Positions 1-10,494 are shown, counted from the stretch's first letter. The stretch: 64,000 bases of DNA from Hydrangea macrophylla (GCA_033977485.1 CM066991.1:54228850-54292849), one strand, 5' to 3'. The notes: generated by a model not told the origin, from the letters alone. A program made the numbers and translations.

Positions 1-2
1 CC

Positions 3-1019
3 CAAGTTAGTAATCCTTGTTACAAAATACCAAGTGAAGATAGTTATCCTACTTCTCCTACTCAAACAGATTTTGAAGGTCCTAGTAAAGATTTATTCAC
101 TATGAGTAAATATTTTGAGATTGATATGGAATACTTAGCCAAAGAATATAATTCACCCATTAATGATACTTATAGAGTCAATTATCGAATTATTTATAGT
201 GAAGATGAGAGAAAATCTATTGTAAAAGCTTGGAAAAAAATACATGAAGTTAAAAGAAATATACATTTCTTTGCATATTTGGAAAATTATCATGATACCA
301 TAGATTTCTCTGTCAAGAAAAGAAAAATCAAAAAAGAGTATAGTAAACCCCAAAGATCACTACGTAGCAAAAAACCAAAGGACAATGGTAGTTTGTCCCA
401 TTCAAGGCTTAGTAAGTTTATAAAAAATAGTAACCCGTCTATTCCTGAGTCTATAGAAGAAAATAGAAAGACTAGGAAGCCAAATGATGACAAGAGTGCC
501 AAAGGAAATGGTAGCTCATCCCATAAGGCATCTCGTAGTAAAGATCATAAAATGTTAAAAGGCAATAGTAACATCACATGCAAAGAATACAACAATCAGG
601 TTAGTAGCCAAGAATTGTTCCCTAGGGATATAGGAGAATCTAACCTACCCCATGAACAAGAACCTATAGACACCGATTCTACCAAAGAGTCAAAACTAGA
701 CAACAACTACCCATCCCTTAATAGTGAACAATCTAGCAGGATAAATGTTTTATCTAAGAAAAGTGAACAAGAAAATTTATTGGTCGATTTAATTAGTAAA
801 ATAGATGATGAAGACTTAAAATCAACATATCTAAATAAGCTTAGAACACTGTTAACCAAACAGGAAGAAGCTAGTAAAAACAATCATCCCACAGTTAGTC
901 TTGTTAAAACACTTGAAAGATTTAATAAACCCAAAAAAGAACTTACAGTTCAGGATTTACAAGTTGAAATCAAGCAAGTTAAAGATGACATAAAAAAACT
1001 TACAAAATCAAGTTGCTAA
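3..1019 (+). pseudogene. Copy 1 ORF1, charged linker/capsid-side segment (partial)
   Basis: An open frame runs from the window edge to a stop at 1019; the internal Met at 102 is not a real start, because the frame is open upstream and matches copy 2. The product is Lys/Ser/Asn-rich with a basic run near KKRKIKK (residues about 70-80 from that Met) and a predicted helical, coiled-coil-like C-terminus (LLVDLISKIDDEDL onward). It ends early because an A-run near 989-995 has one A more than copy 2, a frameshift. I see no CCHC knuckle and no recognisable capsid core here. The role is inferred from position between movement protein and protease. Confidence 0.7.
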
Positions 1020-1189
1020 GTTTGACAAAAACCACAGTAATGAAGATACTTCCCTTAGTGAAGATTCTAGTAGTGAAGATACTTCCCCTAGTCCCCAGAA
1101 TTCTCCTAGAAAAATAGAACAACCCAGTTTGCTTCAAGTTATGAATAAAATACATCTACAAAAATGGCATTGCAATGTTAAAATAATAG

Positions 1190-1400
1190 TAAACAAATAA
1201 TTAGAAATAGAAACTATAGCACTAATAGATTCAGGAGTTGATCTTAATTGCATTCAAGAAGGATTAATTCCAACCAAATATTATGTAAAAACCAGTGAAC
1301 GTCTTAGTTCTGCTAATGGTAGTCAAATGCAAATTGAATATAAGTTACCTAGTGCACACGTGTGCCAAAACAATGTTTTTTTTTAAAACACCATTTGTTC
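1190..1400 (+). pseudogene. Copy 1 aspartic protease remnant
   Basis: A protease segment of the pararetroviral polyprotein, which would process ORF1. The reading ALIDSGVDLNCIQ places the catalytic Asp-Ser-Gly triad at about 1228-1236. The usual Ala after DSG is Val, as in copy 2, so that change predates the duplication or is natural. A TAA stop interrupts the frame at about 1198-1200 and another stop falls near 1384. It lies directly upstream of RT. Confidence 0.65.
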
Positions 1401-2707
1401 TGATTAAAAACATGACTGATAAAGTAATTTTAGGAATACCATTTCTATGCCTACTCTACCCATTTACTACTAATAATGATGGATTAACCACTAACGCATG
1501 TGGACAAAAGGTCCAATTTAAGTTCCTCACTAAGCCATTACTTAGAGATTTAAAACAGTTAAAAGACCAATCAATTTTTAAAAATAAAAAAATTCTTTAC
1601 TGTAAAACTTTACATCTAAGGTCTTTACAAGAAGAATTTAGACATGTAAAAATTGAGAATCAGTTAACCAATAAATCACTTCAAATCAAGATAGAAGACT
1701 TTAGGTCTAGAATCATTAGTAATATATGTGCAGATTTACCTAATGCCTTTTGGTATAGGAAAAGGCCTATAGTTACCCTTCCTTATGTCAAAGACTTTAA
1801 TGAGTCCAATATCCCTACCAAAGCTAGACCTATTCAAATGAGTCAAGAAGACATGGAATTATGTAAACGAGAAATTGATGAATTATTAAATAAAATATTA
1901 ATTCGTAAAAGTAAGTCACCTTGGTCTTGCCCTGCTTTTTATGTTAGAAAAAATGCTGAGATAGAAAGAGGAACACCAAGCCTAGTTATCAATTACAAAC
2001 CTCTCAACAAGGTATTAGAATGGATTAGGTACCCTATCCCCAATAAGAGAGATTTAGTCAATCGATTAAGCCAAGCTGTTATTTTTAGTAAATTTGATAT
2101 GAAGAGTGGATTTTGGCAAATCCAAATTCATGAGAGTGATAGATATAAGACTGCCTTTACTACCCCATTTGGCCATTATGAATGGAATGTAATGCCCTTT
2201 GATCTTAAGAATGCCCCTAGTGAATTTCAAAATATTATGAATGAAATATTTAACCCATTCAGTCATTTTTCAATTGTCTACATTGATGATGTTCTTATTT
2301 TCTCAAAGTCAATTGATGAACATTGGAAACATTTTAATTCATTTTTCAATACCATCAAAGTCAATGGTCTTGTTGTCTCAGCCTCAAAAATCAGTCTATT
2401 TCAGTCCAAAGTCAGATTTCTTGGTCACAATATTCATCGTGGGAAAATCACTCCTATTGATAGAGCCATTCAATTTGCTGATAAATTCCCAGATGAAATT
2501 CTGGACAAAACCCAATTGCAAAGATTTTTAGGTTCTTTAAATTATATATATGATTTTTATCCCAGTCTTCGTTCAAAATTTAAACCCCTATTTGATAGAT
2601 TAATTGAAATCCAATCCCCCTCCTTGGTCACCTGTTCATACTTCCATTATTCAAGAAGTCAAAAAATATGTCAAAACTTTGCCATGTCTTGGCATTCCTT
2701 CAGTTGA
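1295..2707 (+). pseudogene. Copy 1 reverse transcriptase
   Basis: The longest viral frame left, 470 codons including some upstream residues. It contains the RT palm: a region near SPWSCPAFYV, the INYKPLN block, FSKFDMKSGFWQIQI (first catalytic Asp), a PFDLKNAPSEFQ block (usually PFGLKNAP; here Gly to Asp) and the catalytic YIDD box at 2279-2290, then the thumb and connection to RNase H. The frame is lost near 2600 by a frameshift, and RNase H continues in another frame from 2604. The start given is only where the frame opens; the protein would be released from a polyprotein. Family placement is firm, activity is not expected. Confidence 0.85.
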
Positions 2708-3092
2708 TTCCTTTAAAATTATCCAAACAGATGCTTCAGAGCATGGGTATGGAGGAATTCTCCTTCAAAAAGTCAATGGTTCATCCAATGAACAGATTGT
2801 GAGATACCATTCTGGAACTTGGAACGAAGCACAAAACAATTATAGTACCATAAAGAAAGAAATTCTTTCTTTAGTATTATGTATAAGTAAATTTCAAGAT
2901 GATATTTTAAATCAAAAATTTCTAGTCAGGATTGATTGCAAAAGTGCTAAATTTATTTTAGAAAAAGATGTAAAAAATTTGGCTTTAAAACAGATATTTG
3001 CCAAATGGCAATCTATTTTATCTATATTCGATTTTGATATAGAATATATCAAAGGCATTTACAATTCAATCCCTGATTTTTCTTACTCGTGA
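2604..3092 (+). pseudogene. Copy 1 RNase H domain
   Basis: Continuation of the pol frame after a frameshift. The IIQTDASEHGYGGILLQ block holds the first catalytic Asp, followed by a Glu-containing helix (STIKKEILSLVLCISKF) and the VRIDCKSAKFIL strand. It ends with a stop at 3090-3092. RNase H would remove RNA template during reverse transcription. In ORF order it directly precedes ORF2, whose ATG lies about 18 bases downstream. Confidence 0.8.
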
Positions 3093-3109
3093 ATTTTTAC
3101 AGTGTAAAA

Positions 3110-3705
3110 ATGGAGGGCAAGAAGAAGGAGAAGGATAACAAATTAGCAGTTATCCCTCCAGCAGTTATCCCTCCAATTGGGTTAGTTAACAGGTACCAAG
3201 TGCTTGGATCAACATCCAGGCCCAGTTATCAGTCAGCCTTAGCCAGGCCAACCAGCAGTCAATACCTGGTTAATGACCCATTTGCTACCAAGCCCATTCA
3301 AACAATAGTTAACAGGCTCGCACAAGCCTCCAGAATAGATTATGTAGTAAAACCCAACTCAGTTCACCTATTTTGGATTGAGCCACACCAGAGTCATTAC
3401 AAACACCCAGTTGATTTAGTCAAACTATCCTTCCCCACAGGATGGCATTCCATTCCCAAAAGTCCAGAAAAATCCCTTAGGTTTTACAGAGATATTTTAT
3501 ACTCTACCGAGTCAATTTTTGTCAAACACATTATTGAAGATGATGAGTCAATTCCTGAGTCACAAAGAAAGATTTTATTTCACCAGTTGTATATTAAAAA
3601 GATTATTTCTAGTAAAGAATGGGGTTCCCACCCATGCATCCTCAAGTCACTACCCAACCATACTCAATATAATTATTTTGATTATATTGATGCCTGGTTC
3701 TATGT
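3110..3705 (+). pseudogene. Copy 1 ORF2, N-terminal part
   Basis: Starts at ATG 3110, just after the RNase H stop (a GTG at 3089 is in frame but less likely). The basic N-terminus begins MEGKKKEKDNK. The protein has no domain I recognise; position matches the florendovirus ORF2 of unknown function. It is homologous to 6561-6690 of copy 2 over the segment around SSKEWGSHPC. The frame runs past 3705 into leader DNA and stops at 3823, so its last residues are spurious: the C-terminal part is deleted at the TGTCTT junction. Confidence 0.75.
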
Positions 3706-3780
3706 CTTCTTTATTTATCTGTTTCTTTTTTCTTCAGTCTTTGCTACTCTGATCATTAATTTAATGTCTGCTTCCCCCAC

Positions 3781-3798
3781 TGGTATCAGAACCAAGAC
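3781..3798 (+). promoter_or_regulatory. Viral primer-binding site (initiator tRNA-Met)
   Basis: TGGTATCAGAACCAAG matches the usual TGGTATCAGAGC primer site complementary to the 3' end of plant initiator tRNA-Met, with one change. It sits about 265 bases before the movement-protein ATG and in a segment shared with the end of copy 2, as expected for a circular genome opened here. Minus-strand DNA synthesis would start here. Confidence 0.8.
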
Positions 3799-4046
3799 CC
3801 CATTGGTGTGTTTGTTCTTGTAGTCATTCCCTCTTTCTGTGTTTTTGATTTTCAAAATTCTTTTTCAAACGATATTTGCAAAAGACCACCTAGGCTGAGA
3901 GACCACCTGATTAGGATCCTACCAAATAGTAAGGCCTGCAGAAGGGAGCGTAAGACGGGCGTGAGCGGAGGACAAAGGGTATGAGTCTTCTTAGGTATGT
4001 GTCTGCTGGTTAGATTAAGTATTTTGTTTTGATTAAACCCCTTAAG
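3799..4046 (+). other. Viral leader between primer site and ORF1
   Basis: Non-coding leader of copy 2 with short CT-rich and purine-rich stretches. No ORF is supported. It belongs to the 5' part of the pregenomic RNA. Confidence 0.55.
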
Positions 4047-4799
4047 ATGGATAGACTATTTAGATCATATTCAGCAATAGGTTCTAGCTCTAGAACCTCT
4101 TATCCCACTTTACCAGACATAATTAATGAAGAAGAACATAGGTATGAAGAAGTCAACCAAGATTATAGTGATTGGACCATCCCTAAGATTTCCACTAGAG
4201 AAATTTACAAGTCAACTTTCCTTAGTTTTAGAACTGATTATAATGTTAAAACTGTAGAAAAAACCTATAGTATTAACAAAGAACACGAAAAATGTCAACT
4301 CCTTAGTAAAGAGTCAATTAGAAAACATAGATCCGATGGTTACAACTTCATTCACATAGGGTTAATACAAGTTGCAGTTAAACCACTTAATATTAAAGGA
4401 ATAAATTCTTCAATTTTATTATGTCTTAGAGATGCTAGATTTTTTAATTTTAGTACTAGTATAATGGGAATTATGCAGTCCAGCCTTCATGATGGACCAG
4501 TTCATTTTAATTGTTTCCCCGATTTTACCATAAGTCTTAGTGACCCCCACTTGTTAAAAGCTTTGACATTAAATATTAAAACTGCTGGTGAAATAACTAA
4601 TATGCATAGTGGTTCACAAGCTCTTGCTTTAATTTATAGAATTTATTATAAATGTATTTGAAGTAATCTTAATGCCCATGCTTTAATTAAAAGTCCTAAA
4701 AATCAAACTTTACTTATGTTAAGTAGTTCTGAACATGCTAACATCCAAATTCCTAAGACTATTCTGTGGAAGGATGTAGAGTTACCCAGTTTTGGATTT
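4047..4799 (+). pseudogene. Copy 2 movement protein domain (30K type)
   Basis: Start chosen at ATG 4047 (MDRLFRSYS); an in-frame TTG at 4029 is not needed. The N-terminal part of the ORF1 polyprotein resembles 30K-superfamily cell-to-cell movement proteins of caulimovirids: a core with LLCLRDARFFNFSTSIMGI and DGPVHFNCFPDFTISLSDPH, then a LTLNIK strand. A TGA at 4659-4661 breaks the frame after IYRIYYKCI, but the same frame stays open to 4797, so I extend it. It then shifts into the frame used from 4766. Its role would be plasmodesmatal movement. Non-functional as it stands. Confidence 0.8.
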
Positions 4800-6177
4800 T
4801 AGAAAATGAAAATCATTCTAGTAATTTCCAAAATAATGATACAGTCAATTTAGATCATGTACAACAATTCAATGATAGAAAAGTTAGAATAAGTTTTAAT
4901 GAACAACGAGTTAGGACATCTCCTTTTAAAATTAGAGATTTTGATTCTAAGTCTTCTAGATCAAGTACATCTTGTATTCCTGATAGGACTACAACAGTTA
5001 GAAAAGATAAAGATCTCCTCAGTGAAATTGATACTAAGTTAAAAGGTATTAAAACCACAGCCCAAGTTAGTAATCCTTGTTACAAAGTACCAAGTGAAGA
5101 TAGTTTTCCAAATTCTCCTACTCAAACAGATTTTGAAGGTCCTAGTAAAGATTTATTTACTGTAAATAAAGATTTTGAAATTGATATGGAAATGTTAGCC
5201 AAAGAGTATAAGTTACCCATTTATGAGAATTATAGAACCAATTACCGAGCCATTTATGATGTAGATGAGAGAAAGTCAATTATGAAAGCTTGGAAAAAAT
5301 ATATGAAGTTAGTTAAAAGAAATGAATACTTCTTTGAATATTTGGAACATTACCATGATACTATAGATTTAACTGTTAAGAAAAGAAAAATCAAAAAAGA
5401 CAGTAAGCCTAGGAAGCCCAGAGATGATAAAGAAAATATTAAGTCTAAAAAAGATTGTGACCCACCTCAAAGTGAATCCCAAAAACCATCTCGTAGTAAA
5501 CCTCACAAATCTAAAGAAACAAAAGATAATAGTAAGCAACACAATCATCATGACAAGAAAAAGCATCTTCCAAAAAATCAACCCCTAAAACTATAGAAGA
5601 ATCTAGCCTAGGATTACTCCATGAAAATAAACCTATAGAATTAGCTCATAAGGATACAGTTAATATAAATCTACAGTTAGATGATAATTGCCCATCCTTC
5701 AATGAAAATATTAGTAAACAATCTAATGGAATAATTAATGTTTTAACCAAGAAAAGTGAACAAGAAAACTTATTATTAGATTTAATCAGTAAAATAGATG
5801 ATGAAGATTTAAAATCAACATATTTAAATAAGCTTAGAATATTATTAGCCAAATAGGAAGAAGCTAGTAAAACCAATCACTCCACTATTAGTCTTGATAA
5901 AACGCTTGAGAGATTTAATAAACCCAAAAAGGAAGTTACAGCCCAAGATTTGCAAATTGAAATCAAACAAGTTAAAGTTGATATAAAAAATCTACAAGAT
6001 CAAGTTGCCAAGTTTGACCAAAACCACAATAGTGAAGATACATCACCCAGTGAAGATTCTAGTGGTGAAGATACTTCCCCCAGTCACCAAAATTCTCCTA
6101 GAAAAATAGAACAACCCAGTTTGCTTCAAGTTATGAATAAAATTCATTTACAAAATGGCTTTGCAATGTTAAAATAG
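4766..6177 (+). pseudogene. Copy 2 ORF1 linker/capsid-side region
   Basis: Colinear with 3-1180 of copy 1 from 5062 on. The frame is open to a stop at 5594-5596, shifts, then reads from 5598 through one TAG (5854-5856) to 6177. Composition is Lys/Ser/Asp-rich; visible blocks are KKRKIKK and a helical LLLDLISKIDDEDL segment. An SEDSSGEDTSPS acidic stretch follows. As in copy 1, I find no CCHC zinc knuckle and no capsid core that I recognise, which is unusual for a caulimovirid polyprotein. Confidence 0.65.
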
Positions 6178-6179
6178 TA

Positions 6180-6554
6180 GTAAATAAAGAATTAGAAATA
6201 GAGACTGTAGCATTGATAGATTCAGGAGTTGATCTTAATTGCATTCAGTCATTTTTCAATTGTCTACATTGATGATGTTCTTATTTTCTCAAAGTCAATT
6301 GATGAACATTGGAAACATTTAAATTTGTTTTTCAATACCATCAAAACCAATGGTCTTGTTATTTCAGCCTTAAAAATCAGTCTATTTCAGTCCAAAGTCA
6401 GATTTCTTGGTCACAATATTCATCGTGGGAAAATCACTCCTATTGATAGAGCTATTCAATTTGCTGATAAATTTCCAGATGAAATTCTGAACAAAACCCA
6501 GTTATAAAGATTTTTAGGTTCTTTAAACTATATATCTGATTTTTATCCCAGTCT
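6180..6554 (+). pseudogene. Copy 2 protease start fused to RT remnant
   Basis: The protease reading ALIDSGVDLNCI stops at the CATTCA joint (6242-6247) and continues as the RT palm from just before the YIDD box (VYIDDVLIFSKS) to the thumb. A nonsense codon falls near 6504-6506 where copy 1 has a Gln codon. The deletion corresponds to copy 1 positions 1257-2261. RNase H is absent because of the next deletion. Confidence 0.8.
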
Positions 6555-7211
6555 TTGTACCACCAGTTGTATATTAAAAAGATCATTTCTAGCAAAGAAT
6601 GGGGTTCCCACCCATGCGTCCTCAAGTCACTGCCCAACCATACTCAATATAATTATTTTGATTATATTGATGCCTGGTTCTATGTCTTTCTCCACCAAAA
6701 TGAAACATTTTCCCATTCATGGTATGTCAATTTTGACACAAAATTCAAAAATCAGCTCCCTACCTGGTTCCTCCAATGGAGGTCCCATCATGGCCCCATG
6801 CCAGACTTACTCCCAAATGATCTCCAAGATATGGTCAAATACTTTTCCACTAAGTATACAATAAGTGAACACAATACCCAGTTTCCCATTCTACTCTTAT
6901 TCACAAGTAAATATAAAGTGCCATGGATTTTGAAATGGCAGTATCAAATTCAGAGTAACACTGTCCAGAGACAATATTCAGTCAAATGGTGGGATAAATT
7001 TGGTCACCACCGAATTATTAAACAAGTAAATCTTGAATTCCCACCAGTAAGCAGTCCCCCTGCTCCAATCACAGGCCCCATGGCCAAGTGCACGATTACA
7101 GGTTCCAAAGATAAGTCAAGCTCCAAATCTAAGTCAAGTTCCAAGCCATCAAATGCACAGTTAATGGCTATGGCCCAACAGATACTAGCTCAAATCAGCC
7201 AAAATGATTAA
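6555..7211 (+). pseudogene. Copy 2 ORF2, C-terminal part
   Basis: An open frame of 218 codons; the apparent Met at 6555 spans the deletion joint, so it is not a genuine start. It continues the ORF2 sequence that copy 1 lost: aromatic-rich stretch (HSWYVNFDTKFKNQLPTWF), then a Ser/Lys-rich tail and a terminal helix ending QISQND. No domain recognised. Together the two copies cover the whole of ORF2. The function of this protein is not known to me. Confidence 0.7.
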
Positions 7212-7947
7212 GATAACAACAGTCACAATTCAGAAGGATCATGCTCTGTTGCACAACCTTTTGATCCCTATTTCAGTTCAGCATTCCAAGATGCTCAAAA
7301 TCCCTATGAAGAGAGTCAGGAATAATTGAGCATCCAATGTTTTTTTGGGTAAAAAGGACAGTATTAACCATGGTTAATGCAAAAGTTTCTCGGTGAAACT
7401 CCCATTAACACTGGTTAAAACTACAGTAAAAATGACAAGTCAAATCATCCTTTCGGCCACAGTAACCGACAGGCTTTTTCAGATTCTGCGTGATTAAACA
7501 GTAACTGACAGAACACTGTTTATCCATAGTAACTCCATGTGAAGAGCCAGCTTTCCAAAAGTGCTTTACAGGTCATTGCCATTCACGAGCTCAACAGGAC
7601 CATTTGGAATGCTATAAGTAAACTCCTCAGCATCCAGTTACAGGCAGACTCTTTTACAGACTCTTTCTGAGACTTTCATAGAGACTCTTTTAGAGACTTC
7701 TTTGGAGAGTTTTAGTGTGCTTTTGAGAGAACTATTTGAGTGAACGTGAGATTCTCTTTGAGAATAATTCATCTACTTCTCTCATAAAGATTTCTGTAAT
7801 TAATTCTTGATGTATACACTGAGCACTTCAGTGATCCATTCTCAGTAATCCAATTTGTAAGTTTCAGTTATTTGTCTTCTTTATTTATCTGTGTCTTTCT
7901 TCTTCAGTCTTTGCTACTCTGATATTTATATTAATGTCTGCTTCCCC
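7212..7947 (+). promoter_or_regulatory. Viral intergenic region: promoter and leader
   Basis: Non-coding stretch after ORF2. A TATA-like TATAAGTA lies at 7613-7620, which would place the pregenomic RNA start near 7645. It is followed by degenerate repeats of GACTCTTT/GAGACT at about 7650-7720. From 7873 the sequence equals the segment just before the primer site at 3781. Promoter function is inferred from position and the TATA box. Confidence 0.55.
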
Positions 7948-8178
7948 TCTTTTAAAGTGACATAAAAAATGGTATTTATGTCATTTTTAAGTATTTATGT
8001 CACTTTTTATTAACATATGTTTTGGTTGTATGAAACATTTATGTCGCTTTTATAAAACATTTATGTCACTTTTAAGGTATTTATGTCGCTGTCATTTATG
8101 TCATTTATACTATAAAAAAATGACATAAATATCTATTGACCTTTTTAAGTGACAGAAATAACAATTTTCCTTATAGTG
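7948..8178 (-). mobile_element. Truncated CACTA (En/Spm-type) transposon end
   Basis: The right boundary reads, on the minus strand, CACTATAAGGAAAATTG (8162-8178), a typical CACTA terminal inverted repeat start. Behind it are many subterminal repeats of the form TTTATGTCACTTTT in both orientations between about 7957 and 8140. No opposite terminus and no transposase are visible, so this is one end only, abutting the viral sequence. A MITE-like derivative is an alternative. Confidence 0.55.
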
Positions 8179-8719
8179 ATCGTACTGTCTGTTCCGTGTT
8201 GTGGTTGTAGGCAGAAGCTAGTACTGCTAGTGTTGTGATCGTGTGTGATAGAAGCTAGTACTATCAAGTTGTGAGTTGTTATGTATATATATAATATATT
8301 TATATGTCACCTCATAATTCTAATATTATTTGTGGTATGTTTAGTTAAGTATTATATGGCTAATATGGATTCGTACGCGTTGTGTTGCATTAGTGTGATT
8401 GCATAGTCGGAAAGAACGTTGGGTTTTGGGCGAGAACTTGTGTATCATCGCGATAACTTTACAGTGATAACATAAATGGTGTATATATTCATATTGTGTT
8501 TGGTTTGTAGTATTTCACTCAGCTTTAGCTGATTGGTGTGTGGCCTTGGACATCAGTGTCCAGCTGATGTAGTTCCAGGTACTAGAGATGCTGTTCTGGA
8601 GAACACGTATTATGATGGTGAGCATGTGAACGAGGAAGGTTGGGGCTTCGCTAGTTGAAGAAGAGCTAGTGATGAAGTCGTTTGGATCCCGTTGGGGAAT
8701 TTTTATTATCTATCTTTTA

Positions 8720-8750
<31 letters not shown>

Positions 8751-8960
8751 ATCGGCCATTTAGCCTTTAGACTTTAGTTTCTTTTGGATTTGGATATCTG
8801 TAATATTTAAGTATGTATAATGGAGATTGCTATTATTATTACTCTGATATTTTATATTCCTGTTGTTTTGGACAATCATGCGATCTGTATCTTGTTACGA
8901 GCCTAAGGTTTCGACAAGGAAGCTTACTTTCCTTAATTATCACAATGTCGGGCCATGATA
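8179..8960 (+). repeat. 5' LTR of gypsy A (left boundary uncertain)
   Basis: The right edge is set by GCCATGATA just before a primer site; this corresponds to GCATGATA in LTR B and GCGTGACA in LTR C. It contains the blocks shared by all three: TTCACTCAGCT, the hairpin TTGGACATCAGTGTCCAG (8546-8563) and a short acidic frame ending TTCGCTAGTTGA. The left boundary is not resolved: no TG start or target duplication was found beside the CACTA end. Confidence 0.6.
8721..8750. repeat. (GTT)10 microsatellite in LTR A
   Basis: Ten uninterrupted GTT units inside the LTR. Confidence 0.95.
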
Positions 8961-8969
8961 GGGATTGTT

Positions 8970-8985
8970 TGGTATCAGAACACTA
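8970..8985 (+). promoter_or_regulatory. Primer-binding site of gypsy A (initiator tRNA-Met)
   Basis: TGGTATCAGAACACTAG lies nine bases after the LTR end, the expected place. It matches the initiator-Met primer site with small decay. The leader from here to the gag ATG (about 360 bases) holds no accessory ORF, unlike gypsy B. Confidence 0.75.
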
Positions 8986-9343
8986 GGTTTAGTTGTGCTC
9001 GTGATTGTCCTACATTAAGTTATGAACCATAAGAATACCTCACTAGAATGACACTAAGGTAGTCACGCCACCAATTCAAAGAAGACTTCTAGAGCTGCTT
9101 TACGACTTAAGTTGTGAACCATGACTTTTATTGTTCTTTTCTTTCATCATTCTCATGTCATTGCATCTAGCAATTCATCATTCGACATCCCGTATGTGAT
9201 TGCATCCCATGAGTATAAATAGTATGTGTGTATATAATGATTTTTGATTGTGGGTAGTGAACACCTCTGGACTATCTTCTAAAGGCAATATTCTAATCTG
9301 AGAAATAATTGTGCTACTATGGATACTTATGTATAGAGTCAAG

Positions 9344-10478
9344 ATGGTTAGAGTGACTTGCAACAACAGCAATGGAGCTGGACCAGCTGAATTGGTACTG
9401 GAAGGATTAGACCCCACCAGAGTTTTTGAGAGATTTCTCCGAAGGTTGGAGCATTTTGGTGATTAGCAAGGTGCGCATCATTATCCACCGCCACCGTTGA
9501 TACCTCCACTGAGACCCGTAGGAGATAAGTTGTTGGAGAGATTCAGAGGCTTACGCCTAGAGAAGTTTGATGGTGTGGCAGGAGCATTGAAAGCCGAACA
9601 ATGGATTAGAGAGATGGAGTCGTGTTTTAAGGTTTTGGTTTACTAGGATGTGGACAATAAGAGGTTTGCAGAGTTTCAGCTCACTTATTCTATCGCAAAA
9701 TGGTGGGAAGCTCAGCAGGCCACTTTGGGAGAAGAAGGTATTAAACGTCTGAGTTGGGAAGAGTTCAAGACCATGTTTCTTTGGATATATTTTCCTGCGT
9801 TTGAGAGATATAAGGAGAAGAAATTCATGGATTTGGTCTAAGGAACCAAGATTGTTCAAGAATATACAGTCGCTTTTGAAAGGTTATCTCATTTTGCCCC
9901 CACCTGGTGGATACTCTGGAGAAGAAGAACAAGAGATTCTTGCATGGGTTTAGGATGATTATTCAAGGCCACGCCATGAGTTCCATGATGCAGCCATTTG
10001 AGAACCTGGTAGAATTAGCATATGGGAGCCAGTAGCAGAAGTAGTTTAAGTTCAGAGCAGCCAGTCGCCCCAACTGTGGCCACTGAACTCACACTGTAAT
10101 GTTCGAGTGAAGAGACAATGGAATGGTCCGAGAGGACAAGTCCCCAATCCTCTACCCGCACCAGCTCAACTGCTTGGCGCAACACCTGCACTAGGAACAT
10201 CTGCACAAGTATTCAATCTGGGTGTATGCTTCAATTGTGGGATGCCGGGACATTTGTCAAGGGATTGCACAGCACCCAAGAATAACAAGCGACAAGATAT
10301 TGTTTGTTACTTCTGTGTAAGAAGGGCCATGTCAGCAAAGATTGCTATCACCGCACGCAAGCAGAGACTGAGCCAGCAACCCGGTCAATTAAGCGCGTGT
10401 CAATGCTATTATTCCAGGAGGAGTAGGATTCAATGCCATCAAATAGTAAAACCTCAAAGGTACGCTTACCCTTTATAA
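9344..10478 (+). pseudogene. Gypsy A gag with zinc knuckles
   Basis: ATG 9344 opens MVRVTCNNSNGAGPAEL. The reading continues through several stops with gag-type blocks: FERFLRRLEHFGD, LEKFDGVAGALKAEQWI, FQLTYSIAKWWEAQQ (frame 9650-9841) and EYTVAFERLSHFAP. A CCHC knuckle, CFNCGMPGHLSRDC, lies at about 10230-10271. A second knuckle near 10306-10350 is split by a frameshift. Gag would assemble the virus-like particle and bind RNA. Not functional. Confidence 0.75.
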
Positions 10479-10494
10479 TAATCGCACATCGATT

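Larger units (their letters stand above)
1..3705 (+). mobile_element. Endogenous pararetrovirus (Caulimoviridae), copy 1, truncated at both ends
   Basis: Integrated plant pararetrovirus genome, cut by the window start. In order it holds the linker/capsid-side part of ORF1, protease, reverse transcriptase, RNase H, then the first part of ORF2. Seen: RT with a YIDD box, protease DSG motif, RNase H, and near identity to copy 2 (the first 100 bases match about 5062-5160). Known: an ORF1 polyprotein (movement, capsid, protease, RT, RNase H) followed by an ORF2 of unknown function is the florendovirus arrangement. Inference: florendovirus-like member. There are no LTRs and no integrase, as expected for this family. 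ORF2 stops abruptly at about 3703-3708, where the sequence jumps into the leader of copy 2. Frameshifts and stops make it a fossil. Confidence 0.85.
3706..7947 (+). mobile_element. Endogenous pararetrovirus, copy 2, two internal deletions
   Basis: Second copy in the same orientation, head-to-tail with copy 1. Order: leader end, primer site, movement protein, linker region, protease start, RT remnant, ORF2 C-terminal part, then intergenic promoter and leader. Two deletions of about 1 kb each are visible against copy 1: at 6242-6247 (protease joined to mid-RT, shared CATTCA) and at about 6557-6561 (RT joined to mid-ORF2). The segment at 7873-7947 repeats 3703-3779, so the viral circle closes here. 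The viral sequence then meets CACTA-like DNA. Confidence 0.85.

Noticed and set aside
3781..3798. tRNA-like sequences at the TGGTATCAGA and TGGCG sites
   Set aside because: They are primer-binding sites of 10-18 bases, not cloverleaf genes. I saw no A and B box pair or full tRNA anywhere.
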